A DNA stretch of 64,000 bases from Pirellulales bacterium (lineage in GTDB: Bacteria > Planctomycetota > Planctomycetia > Pirellulales > JANQPP01): the NCBI GenBank assembly GCA_028289405.1, contig JANQPP010000050.1, forward strand, positions 1 to 64,000, written 5' to 3'. Position numbers and translations under genes: made by a program. Below, one piece after another: positions 52,807 to 62,500 of this stretch (its first letter is position 1; every line of letters starts with the position of its first letter). The notes beneath the pieces were generated by a model. That model had not been told where the DNA came from. It saw only the letters and a program-made list of their open reading frames with translations, and did no database searches.

Positions 52807-52991
52807 CGGCTCACAGCAGGTGGATTCCCACGGAAATTGGCGGGGCGGTTGTAGCCAATTTCCCAAAACGAGGTCAATCCATGTTTCGACCTCGCCCGAG
52901 AGGCCAAAAAAGCTCTCAGCACCGCGAATGCTGAAACCCTCGCGCGCCACCTCGTCGTACCTAGAATCCGCGAAGATCACGCTCCCTTTGA

Positions 52992-54362
52992 TTATGGAAG
53001 TGACGGCAGCGGAATTCGCAGAAGGTAGATCGCGACGGTGAAGTAGATGAGGATGCCCAAGATATCCATGATGCCCGCCACGCAGGGATTGCTCATCAGG
53101 GCGGGGTCCAAGCCCAATCGGGCAAATCCCAAAGGCAGTATCGCACCAACCAGGGTGCCGCTAATCACTACGAGGATCAAAGTCAGGGGAATTACGACCA
53201 CGTCATAGGGATCTTGATGAACCAGGAGGGCAAGCGCGTAGCCGATGACGGCCAAAAAACCTCCGAGTAAGAGGCCGATCGCCACTTCTCGGCGTACGAC
53301 CGCCCACCAATCGGAGATTTTCAGATGTTGGCTGTTCAAGGCCGTGATGACCAGAGTCGCGGATTGATTCCCTGAGTTGCCGCCGCTGGAAATTACCAAG
53401 GGGATGAACATCACCAGCCACACGACCTTTTCGATCGTTGAATGAAAGCTGTTGAGTGTCAGGGCCGTGAGCAACGCCGCGATGAACATCAGCGTTAGCC
53501 AGAATCCACGCTTCCAGGCCAGGGTAAACAGCGCCGTATTGAGGTAATCGTCACCTAGGGGTTCGACGCCGGCGATGCGATGCGCGTCGGCGATTGCCTC
53601 TTCTCGAACCACGTCGATAACATCATCGTGCGTGATAATCCCCAGCATGTGGCGTTCGTCGTCGACCACGGGGATGGCCAACAGGTCGAAACGCGCGACT
53701 TCCGCCGCGACGTGCTCTTGATCGTCGTCATGCTTGACGGTCACGAGGCCGCGTTCCATCAAATCTCGGATGATGGTTTGCGGCTTGCCCATGGAAGACA
53801 CCAATTGCCGGGCAGACACCAGTCCTTGCAGATGGTTTTCTTCATCCACGACGTAAATGTAGTAAATGGTTTCCAATTCCTCCGATTGATGCGCGATTTC
53901 GTGCAGCGCATCCTGAACGGAGATGGACTCGCTGATCTTAGCGAAGTCCGTCGTCATGATGGCTCCCGCTGTCCCCTCGGGATAAGCTTGCAGCCGGAGG
54001 ATGTCTCGGCGCTCATCCGCGGGAAGCAATGGCAAGAGTTGGCTGACCGTTTCCGGCGGCAAACTGTTGAGAATATCGACTCGATCATCCGAAGCGAGTT
54101 GGGCGATGAGGTCCCCCGCCTCTTCACGGTCGATGGATTCGACGATTTCCGCCTGTTTGGCGACCTCAATAAAGCTGAAAATCTCCACGAGGCTGGGCTC
54201 TTCCGCGTGCTGTAGCACGGCCCAAGATTCCTCCGCGGTCAATCCTTCCATGAATTCCGCCGTGCGGGCCGGATGCAGAGCCGTGCAGAATTCGCGTAAC
54301 TGCTCGGAGTCCTGCTCCGCCAACATTTCACGCAGCTCGGGAAGATACAGTGTATTGCTCAT
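52992..54362 (-). CDS. mgtE: Magnesium transporter MgtE
   Basis: A 456-residue Mg2+ channel. The N domain (about 1-130, with LIAQLASDDRVDILNSLPPE) and tandem CBS domains (about 135-260, with MTTDFAKISESISVQDALHE and LLAIPVVDDERHMLGIITHDD) act as the Mg2+ sensor. Five transmembrane helices follow. VISSGGNSGNQSATLVI and NPCVAGIMDILGILIY carry the pore residues, the latter Asp matching the selectivity Asp of Thermus MgtE. The length is normal. No Mg-box riboswitch pattern was recognised upstream. Confidence 0.96.
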   Translation of the reverse strand: MSNTLYLPELREMLAEQDSEQLREFCTALHPARTAEFMEGLTAEESWAVLQHAEEPSLVEIFSFIEVAKQAEIVESIDREEAGDLIAQLASDDRVDILNSLPPETVSQLLPLLPADERRDILRLQAYPEGTAGAIMTTDFAKISESISVQDALHEIAHQSEELETIYYIYVVDEENHLQGLVSARQLVSSMGKPQTIIRDLMERGLVTVKHDDDQEHVAAEVARFDLLAIPVVDDERHMLGIITHDDVIDVVREEAIADAHRIAGVEPLGDDYLNTALFTLAWKRGFWLTLMFIAALLTALTLNSFHSTIEKVVWLVMFIPLVISSGGNSGNQSATLVITALNSQHLKISDWWAVVRREVAIGLLLGGFLAVIGYALALLVHQDPYDVVVIPLTLILVVISGTLVGAILPLGFARLGLDPALMSNPCVAGIMDILGILIYFTVAIYLLRIPLPSLP

Positions 54363-54717
54363 GGTTTCGCCTCGACGACGGAAGCGGTCGAAATAGGTTG
54401 AAGAGCCGCATCGTGGGGATTCTCACGACGTCCGACGGAGCGGCGATCCACTTGAAAGCGAGCAGGCCATGCGATGGCGTGGAATGGACACTCTCTTCAC
54501 AATGGACCGTTAAACATACGTTATCGACAGGAAGTTGTCGTGATGTACCGGAACCCACTCGCGGCTTCCGCCATCGGATAAACCCTGGCATGCCCGTTGA
54601 CCGCTAGGCTCGGCGCCCGCAGACTGTTCCCAAGAGATTGTATTGTGCGGCTCGCGCTCACTGGTCGTGTGTGGGGGCTCTTGGTGTACCTGGCCAGTGA
54701 TTTTCAAAACTTGCCCC
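54363..54717. other. 355-nt divergent intergenic region
   Basis: It lies between mgtE (minus) and the ABC ATPase gene (plus). A short inverted repeat (CGACA-6 nt-TGTCG near 54525) is visible. No promoter of good spacing was found for either gene. The in-frame extension of the ATPase frame to 54643 is considered non-coding. Confidence 0.45.
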
Positions 54718-55740
54718 ATGCCGATTATCCAGCTTCGCGGACTAACCAAATCCTACCGCGTTTATCAAAAGTCCGAGGGACTGCTCTCCTCGATCCGCGG
54801 TCTGTTTCATCGCGAGTACCGCGAAGTGCAGGCGGTGCGAGGCATTGACTTGGATGTGGAGCAGGGAGAATTCGTCGCCTTTTTAGGTCCCAATGGGGCA
54901 GGGAAGACAACGACGCTCAAGCTGCTCTCAGGCGTGATTACGCCCACGAGCGGTGCCGCCACGGTCATGGGACATGTCCCCTGGAAACGCGAGAATGCCT
55001 ATCGCCGCCGCTTCGCACTCGTCATGGGGCAGAAAAACCAACTCTGGTGGGATCTTCCCGCCCAGGAATCGTTTCGCCTGCACCAGCACATTTATCGCTT
55101 GGACAATACGCAATTCGAAAGAACGCGCGACGAGTTGGTGGACCTGTTGTCCGTGCGGGAATTACTGGGCCAACCCGTGCGGGAATTATCCCTGGGCGAA
55201 CGGATGAAGATGGAACTGATCGCCGCGCTCCTGCATTCCCCTGAAGTGCTCTTTCTCGATGAACCCACAATCGGGTTGGACGTGGTCGCGCAACACAATG
55301 TGCAGTCGTTTTTGCGCAGCTATCAGGAACTGCATAGAATTACCATTCTGCTAACCAGTCACTACATGAAAGACGTGGCGGCGCTCTGCCGGCGGGTCGT
55401 GATGATTGGTGGTGGACGCGTGATGTACGACGGTTCCCTGTCGGATATCGTCGACCGTTTTGCCGGGCACAAGATGGTCCGTCTGCGCTTCGCGGACGGA
55501 GTGGTACCGCCGGATTTGAAGGGTTACGGAGAAGTCGTGGAGATCGAAGAGCCGCGGGCCGTGATCCGCGTGGACCGGAGAGAAGTGGCCAAGGTGCTCG
55601 CAGCCATTCTCCAGTCGCATACCGTGGAGGACGTGAGCGTTGACGATCCACCGCTCGAGGAAGTCATCGCTAGCATGTTTTCCAAGCATGCCGAAGAGCA
55701 AGAAGATTCCGCCACGACGTCTGTATCTTCCGCTTCTTGA
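54718..55740 (+). CDS. ABC-2-type transporter ATP-binding protein without adjacent permease
   Basis: A 340-residue ATPase. Walker A is GPNGAGKTT, the signature region LSLGERMKMELIAALLHSP, and Walker B plus D-loop VLFLDEPTIGLDVVAQ. The sequence around FALVMGQKNQLWWDLPAQES and TILLTSHYMKDVAALCRRV is characteristic of the COG4586-like subgroup, which normally works with two ABC-2 membrane subunits. A C-terminal domain of about 80 residues follows the core. The start at 54718 fits the subgroup N-terminus (MPIIQLRGLTKSYRVYQK). No ABC-2 permease is found beside it. The neighbour downstream is convergent and dissimilar. Confidence 0.9.
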   Translation: MPIIQLRGLTKSYRVYQKSEGLLSSIRGLFHREYREVQAVRGIDLDVEQGEFVAFLGPNGAGKTTTLKLLSGVITPTSGAATVMGHVPWKRENAYRRRFALVMGQKNQLWWDLPAQESFRLHQHIYRLDNTQFERTRDELVDLLSVRELLGQPVRELSLGERMKMELIAALLHSPEVLFLDEPTIGLDVVAQHNVQSFLRSYQELHRITILLTSHYMKDVAALCRRVVMIGGGRVMYDGSLSDIVDRFAGHKMVRLRFADGVVPPDLKGYGEVVEIEEPRAVIRVDRREVAKVLAAILQSHTVEDVSVDDPPLEEVIASMFSKHAEEQEDSATTSVSSAS

Positions 55741-55798
55741 ATTTTGAGCGTGAGCTTACTCGGTGTTCCTTGTCGCTATCGCTTACGGAGTGGCGATC

Positions 55799-57022
55799 TC
55801 AATCGAGCTGCAGGTAATGTGCCTCTTCTCGGTCTATCCGCCGTTTTTTCCGCAGGGCCTTGCGTTCAGCCTTGGTCAATTTCTTCTTGCCCGTTGTTTC
55901 CGGTGGTGTAGTTGCCGTTGTGTTGGAACCATTCGCGGCTAGCACTTCCGGAGATCCGCTTGATGCGCTCAAGCGGGGCTTGGCGTGATTCGCTGTTCGC
56001 GTCACGTTCGGCCTCGCGGCAGGAGGAGTGTTTATCTTAGGCGGCGGTGGCTCGGTCGTGGCCCGATCCACGCGGAGCATCTCTCGCGATTTTTCGGATT
56101 CCGGCGAAGGGGCGGTGGTCGCCTTCGACGCCACGTTTCGTTTCGACGATCGTGTAGCCGTTGTTTTCGTCTTGAGGACGATAATCTCGCCACGCACTTC
56201 ACGCACGACGAAACGCATATGCCAAACCATAGCCATGAGGAAAAGCTCGTGCCACACAAGCGTTAAAGCCGAAGCGCTCATTTCCAGCGGTATGGATCCC
56301 CAAACGAAGGGGTTTTCGCGGCCGAGGAAGACGGCCATGAATCCGCAGACCATCGAGCAAGCCAAAACCGTGACCGTCGTGCGGCACCGCTTCACTTCCC
56401 ACACGAGCCGCAGGAACAGTGCCAGGCCGATCAAAACTCCAGAAATCTTGAGCATCACCCATGGAGACGTTTCCCAACTGGCGGGCCAACGGCCAGAGGA
56501 CTGCACAAGTTTTCCAAGAAAAGAAAAATCCACCGCATGGCCCAAACTTATCACCATGCAAGCGAATGTCATCACCAGCCAAAACCGATAGCGTCCTCGA
56601 TAGTCGTCCAAACGATGACGGCGGAGTGCGTAAATCACCACAGTCACCGTGGCGGCGACCATGTACAGGCAAGTCAGAAACCAGTTCGCGATGGTCCCCA
56701 CGCCCAACATGGAAATTGGCTGAGGTGGCCGACTCAAATAACGAACTTGGCAAATGTACACGGCTTCCAGCCCGAGCAGGCAGGTCACCAGCAACAAGAC
56801 TACGAGTGACACCGCGGACCATGAGCAGGGAATCAAATCCGCGATGCGAAGATCCAACTGCCGGGTTGCCGCTTCGGCATACAGGGGAGCATTTTTCCGC
56901 TTGGCGCGGCGCGTCTTCTTAGCCTCGCAGATCGGTTCGGCACCGTTGATCCCTGCATCTTCCGCATCAACGAGAATGCGGCGACGACGCTCACCGGTTC
57001 GCTGCCTTCGCGTGTCATGCAT
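55799..57022 (-). CDS. Polytopic membrane protein of unknown function
   Basis: A 407-residue protein with a basic N-terminal region (about 1-60), about six hydrophobic segments between residues 67 and 265, and a long cytosolic-like tail rich in Thr, Pro, Ala and Lys. The segments include VSLVVLLLVTCLLGLEAVYI, FLTCLYMVAATVTVVIYAL and FWLVMTFACMVISLGHAV. The tail ends in the highly basic KKKLTKAERKALRKKRRIDR, which may bind nucleic acid or anionic lipid. The frame opens at a TTG (57037); the ATG at 57022 is used. I do not recognise the family. Confidence 0.75.
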   Translation of the reverse strand: MHDTRRQRTGERRRRILVDAEDAGINGAEPICEAKKTRRAKRKNAPLYAEAATRQLDLRIADLIPCSWSAVSLVVLLLVTCLLGLEAVYICQVRYLSRPPQPISMLGVGTIANWFLTCLYMVAATVTVVIYALRRHRLDDYRGRYRFWLVMTFACMVISLGHAVDFSFLGKLVQSSGRWPASWETSPWVMLKISGVLIGLALFLRLVWEVKRCRTTVTVLACSMVCGFMAVFLGRENPFVWGSIPLEMSASALTLVWHELFLMAMVWHMRFVVREVRGEIIVLKTKTTATRSSKRNVASKATTAPSPESEKSREMLRVDRATTEPPPPKINTPPAARPNVTRTANHAKPRLSASSGSPEVLAANGSNTTATTPPETTGKKKLTKAERKALRKKRRIDREEAHYLQLD

Positions 57023-57342
57023 GGTGTGAACAACCAATTCGAAGAGCGGGACTCAAGGCATCGAATCCAATGCGACACGGCCGTGATTTCGTGGCCTCAA
57101 CCGGGATCTGTCCCGCAGAACTTGGCCCCAAAAAATCAACGAACCAACTTGCAAATCCTATTGATGATCGGTGCTTGACGAGTGAGGGACGCCAAACTTC
57201 ATGGACATTGCATGCGGCTCAAGCGCAACGTTATCTGCACCATCGGAATTTCCCGTGGCATCCTTCAATCATGCCGGCGACGGACCGTTCGATCGACCTG
57301 CGCCGATTCGGCAAGAGTGGATGAAGAAATCGGCGAGCTGTT
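57023..57342. other. 320-nt intergenic region
   Basis: It lies between the membrane protein gene and the 3' end of the FAH-family gene, both on the minus strand. No gene, promoter of good spacing, or repeat was seen. Confidence 0.45.
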
Positions 57343-58206
57343 CTAAGATGGCTCGCGCGACACTGGGTTGCTCAAGACACCCAGATGCTCAATCTCTACC
57401 TCAGCCGTATCTCCGGCTTGGAGAAATACGGGAGGTTTGCGAGCGACACCGACGCCCGGCGGAGTGCCGGTGAAAATTAAATCACCGGGTAGCAACGTAA
57501 CGACACCCGATAGATAAGCCACCAGATGGGGCACGGAAAAAATCAATTGGCTGGTGTGGGAATCCTGCATGGTCTCGCCATTGAGGCGAAATTGAATACG
57601 CAGATTTCCCGGGTCGGGAATCACATCCGCCGTGACCAACTTCGGCCCCACCGGAGCGAAGGTATCGAATGTCTTTCCCAGCAGCCATTGCTTGCCAGGT
57701 TTGTTCAATTGCCAATCCCGCGCGGATACATCGTGACCGCAACAGTAACCGGCCACGTATTCGAGAGCCTCCGATTCAGAAATATGCTTCCCTTCGCGAC
57801 CGATGACGACGACCAGTTCGGCTTCATAATCGACCTGCGTGCTGAGCGAGGGAAGCTCGATGGTTTCGCCGTGCGAGCGTAATGCCGTGGGAAATTTGTT
57901 GAAAATGACGGGCTCGGGTGGCGGTTCGGAGCCCGATTCCGCGGCATGGTCGGCGTAGTTCAAACCGACGCAAACAATCTTTGCTGGATGGGGCACCGGA
58001 GGAGCGATGCGGACATCCTGCAACGGAATCGCCTCACCGGAAGCAATCGCGGCTTGCGTAGAGGACCAAATGCCACGCCCCGCATTCAGCCAGTCCCGCA
58101 TCGTGCTGGGCAAATTTGCGTCGGCATCCTGCAGGTCGATCAGGGAATCTCCACGCAGGCCAGCCACTCGGATGCCATCGTCCGCGTGGTAGCTGACGAG
58201 TTCCAT
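57343..58206 (-). CDS. Fumarylacetoacetate hydrolase (FAH) family protein
   Basis: A 287-residue cytosolic enzyme of the FAH superfamily, which cleaves or isomerises beta-diketo acids such as 2-hydroxyhepta-2,4-dienedioate, acylpyruvates or ureidoglycolate. KIVCVGLNYADHAAESG opens the catalytic domain. VDYEAELVVVIG carries the two metal-binding Glu, and GHDVSARDWQ the metal Asp. IFTGTPPGVGV is also diagnostic. The frame opens 16 codons earlier; the ATG at 58206 (MELVSYH) is the natural start. The exact substrate is undetermined. Confidence 0.92.
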   Translation of the reverse strand: MELVSYHADDGIRVAGLRGDSLIDLQDADANLPSTMRDWLNAGRGIWSSTQAAIASGEAIPLQDVRIAPPVPHPAKIVCVGLNYADHAAESGSEPPPEPVIFNKFPTALRSHGETIELPSLSTQVDYEAELVVVIGREGKHISESEALEYVAGYCCGHDVSARDWQLNKPGKQWLLGKTFDTFAPVGPKLVTADVIPDPGNLRIQFRLNGETMQDSHTSQLIFSVPHLVAYLSGVVTLLPGDLIFTGTPPGVGVARKPPVFLQAGDTAEVEIEHLGVLSNPVSREPS

Positions 58207-58277
58207 GTTCGATTCCTTTTCGCTGAAAGCAGGAGAGATGGGGTCGCGGTCCACCTAGGCACGAAGGTCATGCCGGG

Positions 58278-59438
58278 TCAAAAATCATACCACAGACCGA
58301 CGCCGACTTTCTCCTCCGTTTCGCGAAAAAACTCGAACTGCTCACTTTTGCCATGATAGTATTCGAACCCCACGCGGAAGATGCCGCCGTTGGGAGTGCC
58401 ACGCCAAAGCCAGCCGGCTTGAAGTACGAGGTTGCCGCTAAAATCCACCTCTTCGCGTAGGTGTCCATTGGCTGCCAGGAACGGCGCTCCGTGGAACCCC
58501 GTGCAGTTTCGCGGGCTGTACTCAATTCCGAACTGCAATTCCCAAGGTTCTGAGACATCCGTATAGAACGCCCAGCCGGCTTCGAAATAGACGCGCCAAT
58601 CGTCGTGGATGTGTTGCGAAATACCAAACACCAGCACGTCCCGGCTGTAATTGACTCGCGGAAACGTGGGGTTTCGTAACATGAATTCATCGCCAAGGTG
58701 GGAACTCAGATGATAGTAGGCAAACTTGTACTGCCGGTCGCGATTGCCCCAAGTGATGGGAACACCAAACCGGAAGTCGGCGGAAACCAATTCGCGATTT
58801 ATATCCAGGTCGAGTCGGGGAAACGCTGCCCCTTCGATATCGATTTGCCATCCTGAAGGATAGTCGGGATCCGTCGTGCCGTAACGAATGATGCCCGCTC
58901 GTCCACCCAAGGAGATGTCCCAAACATTTCCTATGGTGGATTCATGGTTCCAGACGCTGCGGAATCGGGATTCCTTGGCTCCCGCCAAATAGGATCGATA
59001 AATCAACCCGCGCGGAAGCACTTGCCAAGTGTAGGGCTCGAATTCTCTAACGTAGTATTCGGGCGCAATGCCGTCTTCCAAAAGGTCGTTTTCCAAGAGG
59101 CCGTCTCCGCCGAACGCCTCGTCGGTGAGCATTTCTTCGGACTCGAATTCCATCGCCGTATCGTCCGAGCGCGCGGAGGCCACGGTATAGACATCCACAT
59201 GCGGTGGCAAAGCGTCCTCCTCGGAACCCCAAGTCGGATCCACCAGCCCTTCTTCCGCGAAGGTAATTTGGGAGTCGTGCTCGGGCGCTTCGGCGAAGAC
59301 CGCTTCGGAATCCCAGAGGGGGGAGTGGCTCAAGCAACTCAGCAAAACCGCCACCACACAGCGTAAAACCCAGCGGCGTCTGCCCGAGACAATCCGGGAA
59401 CGCAGGCAAGCAATGGCTTGGTTATGTGGAAAATTCAT
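58278..59438 (-). CDS. DUF1207-family exported protein
   Basis: A 386-residue protein. An Arg-rich start leads into a signal-like hydrophobic segment (about residues 22-40, WVLRCVVAVLLSCLS). An acidic, variable region of about 80 residues follows. The remainder is a beta-rich domain with alternating aromatic residues (DFRFGVPITWGNRDRQYKFA, VFGISQHIHDDWRVYFEAGW, ending EEKVGVGLWYDF). The terminal aromatic residue and amphipathic strands look like an outer-membrane beta-barrel. The pattern matches DUF1207, common in planctomycetes and of unknown function. The start at 59438 is chosen for the signal sequence; the frame is open to 59624. Confidence 0.8.
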   Translation of the reverse strand: MNFPHNQAIACLRSRIVSGRRRWVLRCVVAVLLSCLSHSPLWDSEAVFAEAPEHDSQITFAEEGLVDPTWGSEEDALPPHVDVYTVASARSDDTAMEFESEEMLTDEAFGGDGLLENDLLEDGIAPEYYVREFEPYTWQVLPRGLIYRSYLAGAKESRFRSVWNHESTIGNVWDISLGGRAGIIRYGTTDPDYPSGWQIDIEGAAFPRLDLDINRELVSADFRFGVPITWGNRDRQYKFAYYHLSSHLGDEFMLRNPTFPRVNYSRDVLVFGISQHIHDDWRVYFEAGWAFYTDVSEPWELQFGIEYSPRNCTGFHGAPFLAANGHLREEVDFSGNLVLQAGWLWRGTPNGGIFRVGFEYYHGKSEQFEFFRETEEKVGVGLWYDF

Positions 59439-59578
59439 GGCTGCGGGTACCATAGGCGCATAGCTGGATGAAAGGATCATCGGCAGCGGCTTCCGGGACT
59501 TTCCAGCGACAACCGCCGAATTGGCGGAAAGTTTCAAAGCCAAATCGGCAAGCCGTCCTCGTGATCGAAAAAGCCTGC

Positions 59579-62500
59579 CTATCTTCTTGGCAGGTCCACT
59601 TGCATTGGCCCCGTGGCAAGCCATCCGGCACGGACGCCGTCCGGTTCCATGGAGGTCACGATGAGACGCGGTGTTTCGCTTTTCCAGAATTCTCGGTCCT
59701 CATAGGCGAAGATATGCCGGGCCTTGCCGGAGGAGGAAAAGTAGGAGCGTGTCACGTGGTCCGGGGGAGGACGCAATTGTACGCGGAGAAGTTCGCGCGT
59801 ATTGGAACCCAAATGCTGTTCGGTCACGGTGACCTGATAAGCTTCCCCTTCGCGTCCAGCACGAGGTTCGATTTGCAAGGATGTGCCGGGAATATCGACT
59901 TGGGAATTCTCCGCGAGTTTTAGCGGGATTTCACGCCCGCCGCCGTCCTCGTCCCAAGAAACCCAAAGCCGCAACTCTGCTTGCAAGACTTCCTGCGGCC
60001 AAGGAGAAACACGAAAACGCAACATGGGAACCGGAAGCCCGGGCACGAATTCCACGTCCTGTAGATAAAAAACGGGTGTTCGGGCCGGCAAGGGACGAAT
60101 TTCCGCCCACACGTGCCGGGGGCGGGGACTAAACCGTTCCGCTGCGTCGTTTTGCACGGATACCCAAAATTCCATTTCCCGAGCCGCCGTGCGTCGTGGC
60201 AGGTGGGCGCCGACAAAAAAAGCCCGCGACCGGTCTTGAGGGACACGCAAATTCGACTTTTCGGTCTGCAATTCAAAATCGTACCGCAAATGTTCCAAAC
60301 GTCCCGAGGAGCGATTGAATAGAAGCTCCAACGCCTCGCCACCTTCCAACATCACGGGAGCGGCGGGCACGCGGCTATCGTGCCCCATCACACGGACCTC
60401 CAGGGATTCCGGTTCTCGAAAACGGTTCGCGACCCAAGTTTGGTTCAAGTCCAGGGCATCTCGTTCCGGTGGAGGCGGGAGGCCGGGCTCTTGGACGAAA
60501 AACTTGACCATCCGCAATGATTCCCGCAGCCGCGCCAGCAGTTCGCTGGGATCACGGGCCGTATAGAATTCGCCGCCCGAGTCCTTGGAAATCGCCTTCA
60601 AGGCTTCTTGTCCGCTGGCCCAGATGGTACGTTCACGGTCGTCTCGGAATTTCTCTTTCATTCCAAAACCGATGATATCGATCTGTGCGGGAACCCGCGC
60701 GATCGCTTCTTGCACATGTGTCCGATTCTTGCGAACGCCCACGGGAGCATCCGCCGATTGTTCGTCCACGCCGTCGGTGATGACAATCACCCGCCGTGAC
60801 GCGTCGCGCCGGCTGCTGAAGGCATCGAGCGCCGTAGTGAGCGAATAATACAACGGCGTTTCACCAAAGGGACGCGAATTCCGGGTTAGCACGAGATGAA
60901 CATCTTCGCGTAGGCGGTCGGAGAGGGGCTGAATGGGAATCACCACTTCCACGTCCGCTCCAGGATGTAGCCCTTCGTAAACCGGATTGACCCAACGCGG
61001 CTGTTTCGCCGTGGCGCTAGGCCAACCCGCCCGGTGGCCATAGAGCATGAGCCCCACCTCATAATCCTCGTCACGGAGGGATTCCAAAAATTCTTCCAGC
61101 CGGGCTTGGGCGACTTGCAGCCGATTTTGGCGCCGCCCCTCGTAGACGACTTGCTCGGACATGCTGCTGGAGCAGTCCAAAATGAACATGATCTGCATTT
61201 TCTGCGTCGTATCGCCGCGAACCTGAATCCGTGGCGATGGCATTTCCGGCTTGTGGAAGGCCACCAGCGCGTCTGGGATGTCGGTTCCCACGGAGAACAA
61301 TACGGTTCTCTGATGACCTCGAAAGACCGCCTTGGCCTCCAGCAGGCCATTACCTCGTAACGCGGAATCGATCGGCAGGAGAAAATCCCAACGTTCGGTC
61401 GATGCGGCTCTTGTCGGTAGGCCATGCCGGCGTATTTCCCGTTGATCCGAAATAGCTCGCGCGGGCCACAACCCGCCGTCGGGACGCGCCACGAACAGTG
61501 CCGAAGTTCCTGCCGGGATGGCCGAGTCGGGTTGCCACTCGACGTGCTGCCGGGCCAAGGTCTGTTCCGGCAATACGGTAATATTTTCCACGGAAATTGG
61601 CTGCCATTGGGCGGCTATCTGGGCGAGCCTTTTCGCGTCGGTTTCCAATTGCTGCCCGCCTTGGGAGGCCGAAGGATAGACTCGCCGCGCGGCCGAGGCA
61701 TGTTGTTTCACGGCCTCCAGAAAGAATGGATCTTCACCGATCGCGCGGGGTCCCCAAAAATCACTTAGCGAACGTTTCGCATGCCACAACAGCAACAGGT
61801 GTGCATCAAGCCGTGACAACCGTTGGCTCGCATCCTCCTCAAACGGCGGTCTCGCGCCGATCATGCCTTGCATCGCGCGGACGATTTGGTCGATCTCCGC
61901 CAATCGTTGCCGCTCGGAAGTGGATGTCCTAGTGGAAGCGTTGTTGCTTCCGATTTCTCCACGCAGATATTCATTGACCCAAGGGGAAATCGCGCGGAAT
62001 CTGGCCCGGAGATCTCCTCCCAATTTCGCGAGCCGGAGCAGACGCATGCGGCGAGCCGCTTCGGGCGATACGTCTCGCGTATCGAGTCGAGGCAGGGAAG
62101 GAATGGCCGGAAGAGCTTTCCGTGCAGCCGGGCCGAGATGCAAATCCAATAGCGCAAGAGAAGGATGTTCCGCCAACTGCTCGGTCAATTGCGAAAGCCA
62201 TTCGTCGTCGCTGGTCTCGCTAGTAGTAGGGCTGCTTGCCCCACGATCCACGACGTCGATCGGTTGGGAAAAGTTGGCCAGCCACTTTCTACGGAGAGTT
62301 TCCCTTTGTGGATTGGCGATGGGGACCCGCAGAGTTTGACCGATTTTTCGCGCCGTCTCCCGTACTCCACCCGCGCGGTCAGCAGCCAGTTGATTACAGG
62401 CGTCGTCATAATATGCCAACAGCGCGGACAAGTCCGCCTCCGCGCGATCCGCGATCTTTTCCAAATCTCGCGTGACGGCCAAGCTATCCGTGCTCAGCAC

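Larger units (their letters stand above)
52506..52991. other. 486-nt intergenic region with RNA-like structure
   Basis: It lies downstream of mgtE and upstream of the TPR gene (both minus). It holds a 7-bp hairpin (52724-52744) and a larger nested inverted repeat (52757-52806). Neither has a T-tract. I see no gene and no tRNA. Confidence 0.5.

Noticed and set aside
52741-52815. tRNA-like sequence with GGATAGTC and a clover-like fold
   Set aside because: No T-arm (GTTCGAAT-like) sequence, no 7-bp acceptor stem and no plausible anticodon arm. Treated as an inverted repeat instead.
54363-54500. Mg-sensing (M-box type) riboswitch in the mgtE leader
   Set aside because: The sequence just upstream of the mgtE start shows none of the conserved M-box blocks I know, and no terminator hairpin follows.
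59588-59603. Sigma-54-like TGGCAGG...TTGC on the plus strand
   Set aside because: The spacing is one base too long, it lies inside the 3' end of the VWA gene, and no plus-strand gene follows.
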